From the NCBI GenBank assembly GCA_963836695.1, contig CAWIKX010000040.1:310001-374000 (forward strand): a DNA stretch of 64,000 bases. The letters are read 5' to 3'. How positions within the stretch are numbered: the stretch's first letter is position 1; each line of letters opens with the position of its first letter. Shown here in pieces: positions 25,399-34,437 of the stretch. The notes below the pieces were generated by a model. It was not told where the DNA came from, did no database searches, and saw only the letters and a program-made list of their open reading frames with translations. The stretch comes from Roseiarcus sp963836695 (GTDB taxonomy: Bacteria; Pseudomonadota; Alphaproteobacteria; Rhizobiales; Beijerinckiaceae). The translations under genes were made by a program, and so were the position numbers.

Positions 25399-27123
25399 TT
25401 GGAAACCACGGTTTCGATCGTCGGCGGCGTCGGCCTGTTCCTTCTGGGCATGGCGGTGATGACCGACGGCCTCAAGGCGCTCGCCGGCACGGCCCTCAAG
25501 ACGGTCATGGAGAAGGCGGCGGCGACGCCGTTGCTCGGCACGTTCTGGGGCGCGGTGATCACCCTCATCGTGCAGTCCTCAAGCGCCGCCACCATGACCA
25601 CGATCGGCCTAGTCAGCGCCGGGCTGCTTACGTTCCCGCAAGGGCTGAGCCTGGTTTTCGGCGCCAACATCGGCACGACCGGGACGGGCTGGCTCGTGGC
25701 GGCGTTCGGAGTCCGGATCTCGCTCACCGCCGCCGCTCTGCCCATCGTCTTCGTCGGCGCTCTGCTCAAAGTGGTCGGGCGCGGACGACTGGCGGCGGCG
25801 GGCGCAGCAATCGCCGGCTTCGCGCTGATCCTGGTCGGCTTGTCGACGCTGCAAGAGGGCATGGGCGGGTTGGCGCAATCGTTGCACCCGTCGGACCTGC
25901 CCACGATCACCAACGCCGCCGGCGCCATCACGCTCGCCGGCATGGCCAACGTGCTGCTGCTGGTCGTGGTCGGCGCATTGATGACGACCGTCATGCAATC
26001 GTCGACCGCCTCGATCGCGGTCACGCTGTCGGCGCTCTACGCCGGCGCGGTCGGCCTCGATCAGGGCTTGGCCCTCGTCGTCGGGCAGAACATCGGGACG
26101 GCGACCAGTTCGGCCGTCGCCGCGATCGGCGCTTCGAGCACCGCCAAGCGGCTCGCCGTCGCCTATATCGCTTTCAAGCTGGTTGCCGCGCTGATCGCGA
26201 TCGTGCTGTTCCCCTTCGTGACGCCGGCGATCGTTAGGCTCGCGCAGACGGTCGACCCGACGACCCTGCTCGCCGCTTATCATACCGCCTATAATGTGAT
26301 CGGGGTCGCCGTCCTCCTGCCGCTCATGGGCCCGTTCACGCGGCTGATCGAGCGTCTCGTGCCGGAGCGCGGCTCGCCGTTCACGAAATATCTCGATCCC
26401 GCTTCGCTTCGCTCACCGATGGTCGCGGTCGAGGCGGTGCGACGGACGATCGAGCGAGCGCTCGAAACCCTATGCGGCGCGGCCGCAAGCGGGCTCGACG
26501 GCGCGGCCAAGGGTGGGACAGTTCACCCGGCCCTCGACGAGGCGACACGCGTTCTGGCGTTGGACGGCGTGCGGCAGGCGAGCGATTTCCTGTCGAAAAG
26601 CGATCCGCCGCCTTCCGAGGACGGCCATGCGTGGTTCACGAGCACAGTGCATGCGCTCGACCACGCCAACCGGCTTGCCGAAGCGGTCGACGCGATGGCG
26701 AAGACGGGTGTCGCGACCGATGGGCCCGAAGAACAAAGGGCCGCCGCTTTGTGTGCGCAATCCATGCGCGACGCGGCTGGGGCCGCCACGAGTCTCGCGG
26801 TCGCCGCGGGGCCGGGCCACGCGGCCGATGAGGGATTGCCTAAGCCTCCGAGCGTCAGGGTCAAGCAAGCGATCGACACGCGCGCCGGCCCAGCCGACGA
26901 TGCGGCTGAGGATCTCGGGCGCGCCGCCAAGGCGCTAGCCGATCTTCGCGCCGAGCATCGGCGCGTTACGCTCGAGATGGTCGCGGCCGGCAAGCTCACC
27001 GCCGCCCAAGCGCTCGCCCGCGTCGATGCGGTCGCGCTCATGAGCAGGCTTGCACATCACGCATGGCGCGCTGTCGCGCATCTCAATCGGGCCGCAGCCT
27101 CGCGCCTGGAGCTCCCGCAATGA
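25399..27123 (+). CDS. Na/Pi cotransporter family protein with PhoU-like tail
   Basis: A 574-residue inner-membrane transporter. Two inverted Na_Pi_cotrans repeats are visible with their hallmark QSS motifs: IVQSSSAATMTTIG and VMQSSTASIAVTLS, plus FGANIGTTGTGW and VGQNIGTATSSA. The C-terminal ~200 residues are soluble and helical, like the PhoU-type domain of NptA/YjbB proteins. The start is a TTG at 25399 directly after GGGAGGAAGA; the frame is open upstream but carries no transporter sequence. Its stop overlaps the next ATG (ATGA), so it is translationally coupled to the P-type ATPase. Expected role: phosphate transport. Confidence 0.86.
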   Translation: METTVSIVGGVGLFLLGMAVMTDGLKALAGTALKTVMEKAAATPLLGTFWGAVITLIVQSSSAATMTTIGLVSAGLLTFPQGLSLVFGANIGTTGTGWLVAAFGVRISLTAAALPIVFVGALLKVVGRGRLAAAGAAIAGFALILVGLSTLQEGMGGLAQSLHPSDLPTITNAAGAITLAGMANVLLLVVVGALMTTVMQSSTASIAVTLSALYAGAVGLDQGLALVVGQNIGTATSSAVAAIGASSTAKRLAVAYIAFKLVAALIAIVLFPFVTPAIVRLAQTVDPTTLLAAYHTAYNVIGVAVLLPLMGPFTRLIERLVPERGSPFTKYLDPASLRSPMVAVEAVRRTIERALETLCGAAASGLDGAAKGGTVHPALDEATRVLALDGVRQASDFLSKSDPPPSEDGHAWFTSTVHALDHANRLAEAVDAMAKTGVATDGPEEQRAAALCAQSMRDAAGAATSLAVAAGPGHAADEGLPKPPSVRVKQAIDTRAGPADDAAEDLGRAAKALADLRAEHRRVTLEMVAAGKLTAAQALARVDAVALMSRLAHHAWRAVAHLNRAAASRLELPQ

Positions 27124-29848
27124 GCGAAACAGAACAGACGGTCTGGCACGCACTGACTCCGGAAGAGGCGGTCAGCCAGCTTAAGAGCAGCGTGACAACG
27201 GGCCTCGACGAGGCCGAAGCTGCCCGCCGCCAGGCGGAATATGGCCTGAACCTGTTGCCGACCGCGCGCAAGCGTGGGCCGCTCATGCGCTTCCTGCAGC
27301 AGTTCAACAATGTCCTTGTCTATGTCCTGATCGCCGCGGGCTTCATCAAGCTGATGATGAGTCTATGGCTCGATGCATCGATCATCCTCGCGGTGGTCAT
27401 CATCAACGGACTGCTCGGCTTCCTCCAGGAGGGCCGGGCGGAGAAGTCGCTCGAATTCGATCCGCAACATGCTCTCGGCGGAGGCGAGAACCTTGCGCAA
27501 TGGGCAAACCTCGATGATCCCGGCGGAAAACCTTGTGCCGGGCGACATCGTGTTCCTCGAAATCCGGCGACAAGATCCCCGCCGACATTCGCCTTCTCGA
27601 CGTCAAAAACCTGCGCACGGAAGAAGCGGCGCTCACGGGCGAATCGGTGCCCTCGGACAAATCGACTGCGCCTGTCTCCGACAAGGCGACCGTCGGCGAT
27701 CGCGCCAGCATGGCCTATTCCGGGACGCTGGTGGTTTCCGGCCGGGCGACCGGGGTTGTCGTCGCTACGGCAAGCCAAACCGAACTCGGCCGCATCAACC
27801 AATTGCTCGCCGGCGTCAGCGCGCTGGAGACGCCGCTTCTGCTTCAGATCAAGAAGTTCGGCTACGCCATTACAATCATCATTCTCATCATCAGTGCGAT
27901 CACCTTCCTATACGGGCGGTTCGTCCAGCACATTCCGTTCGTCGAGATGTTCCAGGCAGTGACCGGCATCGCTGTATCAATGATCCCCGAAGGCTTGCCA
28001 GCGCTCATCACCATTACGCTCGCGATCGGCGTCCAGCGGATGGCGGCCCGCAACGCCATCGTGCGCCGTCTGCCGGCGGTCGAGACGCTGGGCTCCGTCG
28101 CGCGCATCTGCTCGGACAAGACGGGCACGCTTACACTCATGGAAATGATGGTCGTTTCGGCCGCGACCGCCAGCGAGACCGTGAAGGTCACGGGCGACGG
28201 CTACGCCAGCGAAGGCGAAGTCACGAAGGACGGCGCGCCCATCGGCAAGGACCCCGTGCTTGAGCTGATGGCGCGCGTCTCGGCGCTCTGCAACGACGCC
28301 GAGCTGCGCCAAGAGGACGGCGCGTGGAAAGTGGAAGGCGATCCGACCGAGGGCGCGCTCTATCCGTTCGCCGCGAAACTCGGGCTTAATCGCGAGGAGG
28401 CGCGAGCGACCTATCCGCGCATCGACGTCATCCCGTTCGAATCCGAACACCGGTTCATGGCGACCTTGAACAAGACGCCGGAGGGCGGCGAAATCCTGCT
28501 CGTCAAGGGCGCTCCTGAAGCGATCCTCGATAATTGCGATCGGCAGGCAGGCGCGGATGGCCAGCCGGCGCCGGTCGATCGCGCTGCTTTCGACAAGGCC
28601 TCGGACCTTCTTGCTTCGCAAGGCGAGCGCGTTCTCGCGCTCGCGTGGCTGCCCGATCCGGGCGTGAAGGCCGGAAGCCTGGGTCCGGCCGATCTGCCGA
28701 AGAATCTGGTGTTGCTCGGCCTCGTCGGGCTCCTCGATCCGCCCCGCAGGGAAGCGATCGAAGCGGTCAAGGAATGCCACGACGGCGGCATCCGTGTGAC
28801 GATGATCACGGGCGACCACAAGATCACCGCCGCCGCGATCGCGAAGATGCTCGACATCGGCGACGGCAAGACGGCGGTCACCGGCGCCGAGGTCGCCGAA
28901 ATGGACATGGCGAAACTTCAGGAGACGGTGGCCAAGGTCGACGTGTTCGCTCGCGCGAGCCCCGAGCACAAGCTGCGTCTCGTCAAAGCGATTCAGGCCA
29001 ACGGCCAGGTGGTGGCGATGACCGGCGACGGCGTCAATGACGCACCGGCTTTGAAAAAGGCCGATATCGGCGTCGCCATGGGAATCAAGGGCACGGAGGT
29101 CACCAAGGAGGCGGCCGAAATGGTGCTGGCCGACGACAATTTCGCCTCGATCACTGCGGCGGTGAAGGAAGGGCGCACGGTCTATAACAACATCGAGAAG
29201 GCGATCCTGTTCATGCTGCCGACCAACGTCGCGCAGGCGCTGGTCATTCTGGCGGCGATCTTCGTCGGCTTCACCATGCCGATCACCGCGCCGCAGATCC
29301 TGTGGGTCAACATGGTGACCTCGGTCGCTCTCGGCCTCGTGATTTCGTTCGAGCCGCACGAGATCGACGTGATGCAAAGGCCGCCGCGCGTGGTCAATCG
29401 TCCGATCCTCGACGCCTTTGGCGTGTGGCGCGTCGTCTTCGTCGGCGCGCTGCTGCTCATCCTCACGCTGTGGGCGTTCTTCTGGATGAAATCGCAAGAC
29501 GCTTCCGACCCGCTTGCGCGGACGGTCGCGGTCAACGCGCTCGTCATCGGTCAGGTCTTTTATCTGTTAAACAGCCGGTTCAAGGTCAACTCGTCGCTGT
29601 CGCCGATGGCTCATCTGGGCAACCGGTATCTGCCAACGGGCATCGGCGCAGTTGTCGTCCTGCAGCTCCTCTACACATATGCGCCGCCGCTGCAGCGAGT
29701 GTTCGAGACTGAGGGGATACCGCTTCATGTCTGGCCGTGGCTCATCCTTGGCGGCCTAATCTTCTTCCTCGTCGTCGAGGCCGAGAAAGCGATTATTCGC
29801 GCCACGCGTTCGCGTGAAGCCCCGATGGAAGCGCCGGCGTCGGCCTAG
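27120..29848 (+). pseudogene. Cation-translocating P-type ATPase (P2A, Ca2+-ATPase-like), two frameshifts as read
   Basis: A P2-type ATPase of about 908 residues if two single-base insertions are removed. Domains in order: N-terminal cation-ATPase domain (WHALTPEEAV), helices 1-2, actuator with TGES (EEAALTGESVP), helix 4 with PEGLPALITITLAIGV, phosphorylation site DKTGT at Asp332, KGAPE in the nucleotide domain, the hinge TGDGVNDAPALKKADIGVAMG, and C-terminal helices. The frame breaks at GAATTC (27453-27458) and GAAATC (27559-27564). Deleting one base in each gives GAATC and joins the expected segments (AEKSLESIRNM and VFLESGDKIPADI). It overlaps the Na/Pi gene by four bases. Ion specificity is not certain. 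Confidence 0.88.
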
Positions 29849-29880
29849 GATGCACCTAGGCGTGACATTCTACCGCTCTC

Positions 29881-29996
29881 CGCCTCGTCCTGAGGAGCGC
29901 CGAAGGCGCGTCTCGAAGGACGGCCCACGGGAGCGGTAGCACTCACTGGATCATTCTTCGAGACGCCGCGCGCTGCGCGGCCCTCAGAATGAGGGG
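29881..29996. repeat. Imperfect palindromic intergenic repeat, type 1
   Basis: Two arms in inverse orientation: the left starts CCTCGTCCTGAGGAGCG and contains GTCTCGAAGGACG, the right contains CTTCGAGACGCCGCG and ends CCTCAGAATGAGGG. Such hairpin elements are dispersed in alphaproteobacterial intergenic regions. It follows the ATPase stop and may end or stabilise that transcript. Confidence 0.65.
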
Positions 29997-30024
29997 ACGA
30001 GCAGACTGAAAAGCAAACCGCGAT

Positions 30025-30119
30025 CGTCATTGCGAGAAGCGTAAGCGACGAAGCAATCCAGGGAAGGTAGGCGCGCCCGGCCTCTGGATCGCCGCGTCGC
30101 TGCGCTCCCCGCGATGACG
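30025..30119. repeat. Imperfect palindromic intergenic repeat, type 2
   Basis: Arms CGTCATTGCGAGAAGCG...CGAAGCAATCCAG and CTGGATCGCCGCGTCGCTGCG...GCGATGACG pair across a short centre. This REP-like family (cgtcattgcgag...) is frequent between genes in Rhizobiales. Lies just before the amidase start; the first possible in-frame start of the amidase frame overlaps its end, which argues for the later start. Confidence 0.7.
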
Positions 30120-30191
30120 GCGGTGGTTCGACCGCGATATACCTGCGACAGAGGCACGGAGCGGAGCCCGAAGGCAGCGAGACTGGATGCA

Positions 30192-31574
30192 ATGCAGAGC
30201 AACAGAAGCAATCCGATGAACGCGCCCGATGCGACAAAGCCCCGGATGCGGCCTTTTCTTCCGGCGGCGGCGGGTTTCGCCAGCGGGAAAGATTCCCCAC
30301 GCGCGTTTCTCGAGCGCTGCATCGCGGACCTCGAAGCCTGGGAGCCGAGGATCGGCGCCTTCGTGTCTCTCAATCTTGAAGCCGCGAGGGCGGCGGCGGA
30401 TCGCTCGACCGAACGCTGGCGGGCGGGCAAGCCGCTTTCGCCGATCGACGGCATGCCGATCGGCGTCAAAGACATTATTGAAACCATCGATATGCCGACG
30501 GAGCACGGCTCGCCGCTCTTCGCCGGCCACCGCAGCGAGCGCGACGCAGCCAGCGTCGCGGCTTTGCGCGAGGCGGGCGCGGTGATCGTCGGCAAGACGG
30601 TGACGACCGAGTTCGCCTGGATGCACCCGCGCGAGACCCGCAATCCGTGGGACCTGACCCGCACGCCGGGCGGCTCGAGCAGCGGTTCGGCCGCAGCGGT
30701 GGCTGCCGGCGCCGTCAGCGTCGCGCTCGGCACTCAAGTGTTCGGCTCGATCTTGCGGCCGTCGAGCTTCTGCGGCTGCTTCGGTTTCAAGCCGACGGTC
30801 GGCGCGATCAATCGCGGCGGCAGCCATGACGCGCTTTCACAGAGCACGCACGGACCGATCGCCGCCAGCCTGCCGGAGGCTTGGCAGGTCGCCTACGAGA
30901 TCGCGCGGCGCGTAGGGGGCGACCCCGGTCATCCAGGCCTCTACGGTCCGCCGACCTGCCCCGCGCCATTGAAGCCGCGCCGGCTCGCGATTCTGGAGAC
31001 CCCCGGCTGGGACGTCGCGACGCCAGCGGCGAAGGAGGCGTTTCAGGAAGCGCTGACTATCCTCAAGTCGGCTGGCGGCGCGCTCGTGTCGCGCCACGAG
31101 AGCGCAACAGTCGCCGCGGTCGAGGAAGCGATATCCAGCGCCCGGGAGCTTTCCCACGACATCATCGCCTGGGAATCCCGTTGGCCGCTCAATACTTACC
31201 GCGTGCGCGACATCGCCAAGCTTAGCCAACCGATGCTCGACCTTGCCGCGCGGGCCGAGGCGACGACCCTCGACGATTATCGTCGCGACATCGCGGAGCG
31301 CGAGAGACGGCGCGCCGTCTATCGCGCGCTGGCGGCGGAATTCGACGCCTGCCTGACCCTCGCGGCGCCAGGCGCGGCCCCGGTCGGCTTGACGTGGACG
31401 GGCGACCCCGCCTTCGTGGTTCCGGGGTCGATGCTCGGCGTTCCGACGATCTCACTTCCGGCGCTTGAGGATGACGGCCTTCCGCTCGGGCTTCAGCTGC
31501 TTGGGTTCGCCGACGCGGACGCGGCGCTTTTCTCGATCGCGGGCGGCGTGCTGGCTCTTTTGCGCCCTCGCTGA
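30192..31574 (+). CDS. Amidase signature family hydrolase
   Basis: A 460-residue cytoplasmic amidase. The Ser-cisSer-Lys triad is visible: Lys in GVKDIIETIDMPTEHGSP, cis-Ser in TPGGSSSGSAAAVAAG, and the nucleophile Ser in GTQVFGSILRPSSFCG (usually GTDTGGSIR; the GG is FG here). The family scaffold continues through SQSTHGPIAASL and VPTISLP near the C-terminus. The ATG at 30192 is preferred over the upstream in-frame start, which falls in a dispersed repeat; ATGs at 30216 and 30246 are alternatives. Substrate is unknown; related enzymes act on aliphatic or aryl amides. Convergent with PPK2. Confidence 0.85.
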   Translation: MQSNRSNPMNAPDATKPRMRPFLPAAAGFASGKDSPRAFLERCIADLEAWEPRIGAFVSLNLEAARAAADRSTERWRAGKPLSPIDGMPIGVKDIIETIDMPTEHGSPLFAGHRSERDAASVAALREAGAVIVGKTVTTEFAWMHPRETRNPWDLTRTPGGSSSGSAAAVAAGAVSVALGTQVFGSILRPSSFCGCFGFKPTVGAINRGGSHDALSQSTHGPIAASLPEAWQVAYEIARRVGGDPGHPGLYGPPTCPAPLKPRRLAILETPGWDVATPAAKEAFQEALTILKSAGGALVSRHESATVAAVEEAISSARELSHDIIAWESRWPLNTYRVRDIAKLSQPMLDLAARAEATTLDDYRRDIAERERRRAVYRALAAEFDACLTLAAPGAAPVGLTWTGDPAFVVPGSMLGVPTISLPALEDDGLPLGLQLLGFADADAALFSIAGGVLALLRPR

Positions 31575-31577
31575 CTC

Positions 31578-31594
31578 GGCCTGGGGATCAGGCC
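31578..31594. terminator. Possible hairpin between convergent amidase and PPK2 genes
   Basis: Perfect stem GGCCTG/CAGGCC with a 5-base loop, three bases after the amidase stop and overlapping the PPK2 stop codon. No T run follows, so it may be a stem that slows convergent transcription rather than a full intrinsic terminator. Confidence 0.35.
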
Positions 31595-32382
31595 CAATCC
31601 TCCACGAATCGCATGCCTTTGAGCGTAGCTAGATCGTCGTAAGCCCCCTTGGTCGAGCGTCTGGGCAGCTTGATCTTGGTCCGGGGCGCTTCCTTATGGG
31701 GGATCACCTTCAACAGGTGGCGGATGCAGTTGAGCCGCGCCCGCTTTTTGTCGTCGGACGGGACGATGGTCCAGGGCGCAAAGTCCCTGTCGGTCGCCTT
31801 GAACATGATGTCCCGCGCCCGCGAGTACTCGTACCATTTGCTGCGCGAGGCGAGGTCCATTGGGCTCAGCTTCCACTGGCGCAGCGGATCCTTGATGCGC
31901 GCCTTGAAACGGCGCTCTTGCTCCTCATCGCTGACCTCAAGCCAAAACTTCACGAGAAGGATGCCATCGTCGACAATGGCGTGTTCGAACTGGGGGCAGA
32001 GCGTGAGGAAGCGGCGGTGCTGCGCTTCGGTGCAGAAGCCCATCACATATTCGACCCCGGCTCGATTGTACCAGCTGCGGTCGAGGATCAAGATTTCGCC
32101 GGCGGCCGGAAGATGCTGCACGTACCGCTGCAGATAGAGTTGCGACTTCTCGCGGTCGGATGGCGCAGGCAGCGCAACCACCCGGAACACGCGCGGGCTT
32201 ACCCGCTCGGTTATCGCCTTGATCGTCCCGCCCTTGCCCGCCGCGTCGCGTCCCTCGAACACGACAACTACGCGCAGGCCCTTGTGCTTGACCCACTCCT
32301 GTAGCGCGCAGAGATCGACCTGCAGCTCGCGCAAGGCCTGATCATAGTCCTTACCCTTCATTGGCTCTTTAGCGGATTTCAT
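31588..32382 (-). CDS. ppk2: Polyphosphate kinase 2
   Basis: A 264-residue PPK2-family enzyme that transfers phosphate between polyphosphate and nucleoside di- or monophosphates. The Walker A loop is EGRDAAGKGGTI at residues 43-54, Walker B-type LILDRSWYNRAGVEYVMGFC follows, and the lid segment KARIKDPLRQWKLSPMD carries the conserved Arg residues; SRSKWYEYSRARDIMF is also a family hallmark. Full length for a single-domain (class I-like) PPK2. It lies about 1.7 kb from the Na/Pi cotransporter and P-type ATPase genes, which gives this region a phosphate theme, though not in the same operon. Confidence 0.93.
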   Translation of the reverse strand: MKSAKEPMKGKDYDQALRELQVDLCALQEWVKHKGLRVVVVFEGRDAAGKGGTIKAITERVSPRVFRVVALPAPSDREKSQLYLQRYVQHLPAAGEILILDRSWYNRAGVEYVMGFCTEAQHRRFLTLCPQFEHAIVDDGILLVKFWLEVSDEEQERRFKARIKDPLRQWKLSPMDLASRSKWYEYSRARDIMFKATDRDFAPWTIVPSDDKKRARLNCIRHLLKVIPHKEAPRTKIKLPRRSTKGAYDDLATLKGMRFVEDWA

Positions 32383-32598
32383 GGATTGCGCTCGGTTGGC
32401 TGAGAACCGTGCTTATTGGCTTCGCTCCCCAGCATCGCTCTGTCGTTGAGAAAGGTATAAGCGAGTCTCTACTGGAGTCCAAGATCGAGGCTTGCACCTT
32501 GACGGCCCTGAGCTGCTCGCGACGCTGCCAGCAGCACGCGGATTTTTACCACGCGGAGGTCTGGGCCGGGAACCGAAGCGAGGTTTTCGGCGTTACGA

Positions 32599-32856
32599 AT
32601 GACAGATGCGAACAGCAAGTCGCCTGTCGCCAAACCGGACCCCGCCACGATGTCTCCGATCCTGCCAATTTCCTTTCTGCTCACGCTGCTCTGCACCCTC
32701 GGCGCGGTAGAGGGTCTTCTCTTTCAACAATTGATGTTCGTCGGCGCGGCGTTGTCGGCGACCATATTGGTGTGTTCGCTTGAGGCGTGGAGCGCGCGCG
32801 ACATCCCGGTGCGAAGCGACGACAATCGGACGGCGCGCAATTCTTCCGAGCACTGA
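32599..32856 (+). CDS. Small two-helix membrane protein, copy A
   Basis: An 85-residue protein with a polar N-terminus and two hydrophobic segments, ILPISFLLTLLCTLGAVEGLLF and LMFVGAALSATILVCSLEAW, then a charged tail. It is a clear paralogue of the next gene (33071-33301); identical or near-identical pieces are MSPI-PISF, FVGAALSAT and VCSLEAWS. The ATG at 32599 gives a 17-residue polar leader; an internal ATG at 32650 matches the start of the shared region. No family recognised. Probably inner membrane. Confidence 0.5.
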   Translation: MTDANSKSPVAKPDPATMSPILPISFLLTLLCTLGAVEGLLFQQLMFVGAALSATILVCSLEAWSARDIPVRSDDNRTARNSSEH

Positions 32857-32875
32857 AGGGGTGCGGTCCCTCTCT

Positions 32876-32925
32876 TTCGCCTTCGTACATCCATCGGCAA
32901 TTCGCCTTCATACATCCATCGGCAA
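32876..32925. repeat. 25-base unit repeated twice in tandem
   Basis: The unit TTCGCCTTCGTACATCCATC plus five more bases occurs at 32876-32900 and again at 32901-32925 with a single mismatch. It lies just after copy A of the small membrane protein and before copy B. Two units only; nothing suggests a CRISPR or a known element. Confidence 0.7.
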
Positions 32926-33070
32926 GGACAAAGACTGCGCGCGAGTCTGGCGATAGCCCGGCCGGCGCTGCGATGGAGGCGTTTCTCGAGCGATCTTCTA
33001 TCGCCGGAAACATGGTAAACTTTTTCCTAACGCTACGCTGGAACAAACCCTGTCAGTCACGGTTTCGCGA

Positions 33071-33301
33071 ATGTGGCGAAGCGCGCCAGTCTTGCCGTCA
33101 GCGGGTCACGATATGTCCCCGATTATGCCGATTTCCTTCGTCGCAACCCTCCTTTGTGTGTTGGTTGCAATCAACTGGGCATTGTACCAGCAGATCCTGT
33201 TTGTTGGCGCCGCCCTTTCCGCGACGGTTTGGGTCTGTTCGCTCGAGGCCTGGAGCTGCCAAGAGGCGCCGGCCAGGGCCGAGGAAGAACACGGCGGATA
33301 G
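33071..33301 (+). CDS. Small two-helix membrane protein, copy B
   Basis: A 76-residue paralogue of the gene at 32599-32856, lying 214 bases after it. Hydrophobic segments are IMPISFVATLLCVLVAINWALY and ILFVGAALSATVWVCSLEAW. The N-terminal 14 residues are not shared with copy A, so the ATG at 33113 (MSPIMPISF) may be the true start. Both copies end in a short acidic tail. The conservation of the helices with divergent ends suggests selection on the membrane part. Function unknown. Confidence 0.5.
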   Translation: MWRSAPVLPSAGHDMSPIMPISFVATLLCVLVAINWALYQQILFVGAALSATVWVCSLEAWSCQEAPARAEEEHGG

Positions 33302-33338
33302 CATCGGCCATCGGCCGCCGGATAGTTCGAGCGCTCGC

Positions 33339-34112
33339 CTAGAACGCTTCCCCGCCGTCGACAGTCAGCACCTGGCCCAGAATATGGCGCGCGCGATTGC
33401 TGCACAGAAATAGCACGGCGTCAGCGATGTCGTCGCCGTCGGCGATGCGCCCGGCGGGTATGCGCCCCAGCACCGCCTTCTCCTCCAGGCGTCCGGTCCG
33501 GAAGTCTTCCAGCACTCCCTCGGTCGCGACATGGCCCGGCGCGACTGCATTGACGCGCAGTCCCTGCCCCGCCCATTCGACCGCCATCGACCGGGTCAAG
33601 CTTTCGACCGCCGCCTTCGACGCCGAATAAAGGCCAACGTTCAGCGCGGGCCGGCCGGCGGCGATGCTGCTGACGTTGACGATGGCGCCGGCGCGTTTGT
33701 GATCGAAGGCCCAGCGGGCGAACGCCCGCGCCGCATTGAGAGGGCCAATCGCGTTCACTGCGAAGAATCGGGCAGCCTCGGCCGCATCCGCTTCAATGAG
33801 CGGCAGAACACCGAACAGAGCCGCATTGTTGACGAGAATATCGACCGCGCCAAACTGGTCGACGGTCGCCGCGATCAGGCGGTCGCAATCGGCGGCCTCG
33901 GCCACGTCGCCTGGTACCGGGAGAATGGAGCGCCCACATTCCTCCTCGATCGCCTTGGCGGCGCCGATCAGCGTCTCCTTGGTGCGGCCCGCGATCGCGA
34001 CCCGCGCCCCCTCGCGGGCGAAGGCGCGAGCGATCGCGTAGCCGATTCCCTTGGCCCCCCCGGTCACGACCGCGACCTTGCCGTCAAAGGCGAGGGGAGC
34101 GGGAATGGTCAG
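33339..34112 (-). CDS. SDR family oxidoreductase, probable non-ATG start
   Basis: A classical short-chain dehydrogenase of about 257 residues. Cofactor loop TGGAKGIGYAIA, structural NNAALFG, catalytic Ser in VNVSSIAAGRP, Tyr and Lys in YSASKAAV, and the ending QVLTVDGGEAF. The first beta strand (FDGKVAVV) lies upstream of the first GTG in frame, and no ATG precedes it. The likely start is a CTG at 34112 that overlaps the TGA of the pterin dehydratase gene (CTGA), where an ATGA overlap would be expected. One base change would restore the ATG. Substrate unknown. Confidence 0.72.
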   Translation of the reverse strand: MTIPAPLAFDGKVAVVTGGAKGIGYAIARAFAREGARVAIAGRTKETLIGAAKAIEEECGRSILPVPGDVAEAADCDRLIAATVDQFGAVDILVNNAALFGVLPLIEADAAEAARFFAVNAIGPLNAARAFARWAFDHKRAGAIVNVSSIAAGRPALNVGLYSASKAAVESLTRSMAVEWAGQGLRVNAVAPGHVATEGVLEDFRTGRLEEKAVLGRIPAGRIADGDDIADAVLFLCSNRARHILGQVLTVDGGEAF

Positions 34113-34420
34113 GCCATCGACTGGAAGCGGCGCGCGAGCGCGCTGATGTGCTTCGCCGTCTCAATGTCGAGATCGGTGATCTTCATGCCCGCATCGTGCG
34201 TGCAGAACGAGAATGTCAAAATGTTATAGGAATTGTGGAACTCGGGATGATGGTTCATCACCTCGGCTTAAATCGCGACTTCGACGATAAAGGCGATCGC
34301 GTCGCGAAAGGTCTTGAGCTCGAACCGGGCCTCGATATTGGGCGCTTTCAGCGACCAGTCGGGCAACTCGGCCAGCGCGGCTCGAATCTCGGCGTCGCTC
34401 AGGATCTTATAATTCGCCAT
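34109..34420 (-). pseudogene. Pterin-4a-carbinolamine dehydratase, interrupted by an in-frame TAA as read
   Basis: A 103-codon gene matching PCD/DCoH enzymes, which dehydrate 4a-hydroxy-tetrahydropterins and recycle the cofactor of aromatic amino acid hydroxylases. Motifs: LPDWSLKAPNIEARFELKTF, then the active-site AEVMNHHPEFHN with both His residues, and DIETAKHISALAR. In the middle, at 34268-34270, a TAA stands where the family has Gln (VEVAI-Q-AEVMNHHP). Changing GATTT back to GATTC on the coding strand turns TAA into CAA. The gene is therefore probably intact in the cell; see the GANTC finding. Confidence 0.85.
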
Positions 34421-34437
34421 GGATCTGTCTCCTTGAC

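Noticed and set aside
27120..29848. Programmed +1 frameshifting in the P-type ATPase
   Set aside because: Two shifts in one gene and similar shifts in many unrelated genes, mostly in GANNTC context, fit sequence error better than recoding; no slippery site or stimulator is shared.
32876..32925. CRISPR array
   Set aside because: Only two directly adjacent units without spacers and no cas genes.
34268..34270. Stop-codon recoding in the pterin dehydratase
   Set aside because: The codon is TAA, not a known recoded selenocysteine or pyrrolysine codon, and the expected residue is Gln (CAA), one base away within a GATTC.
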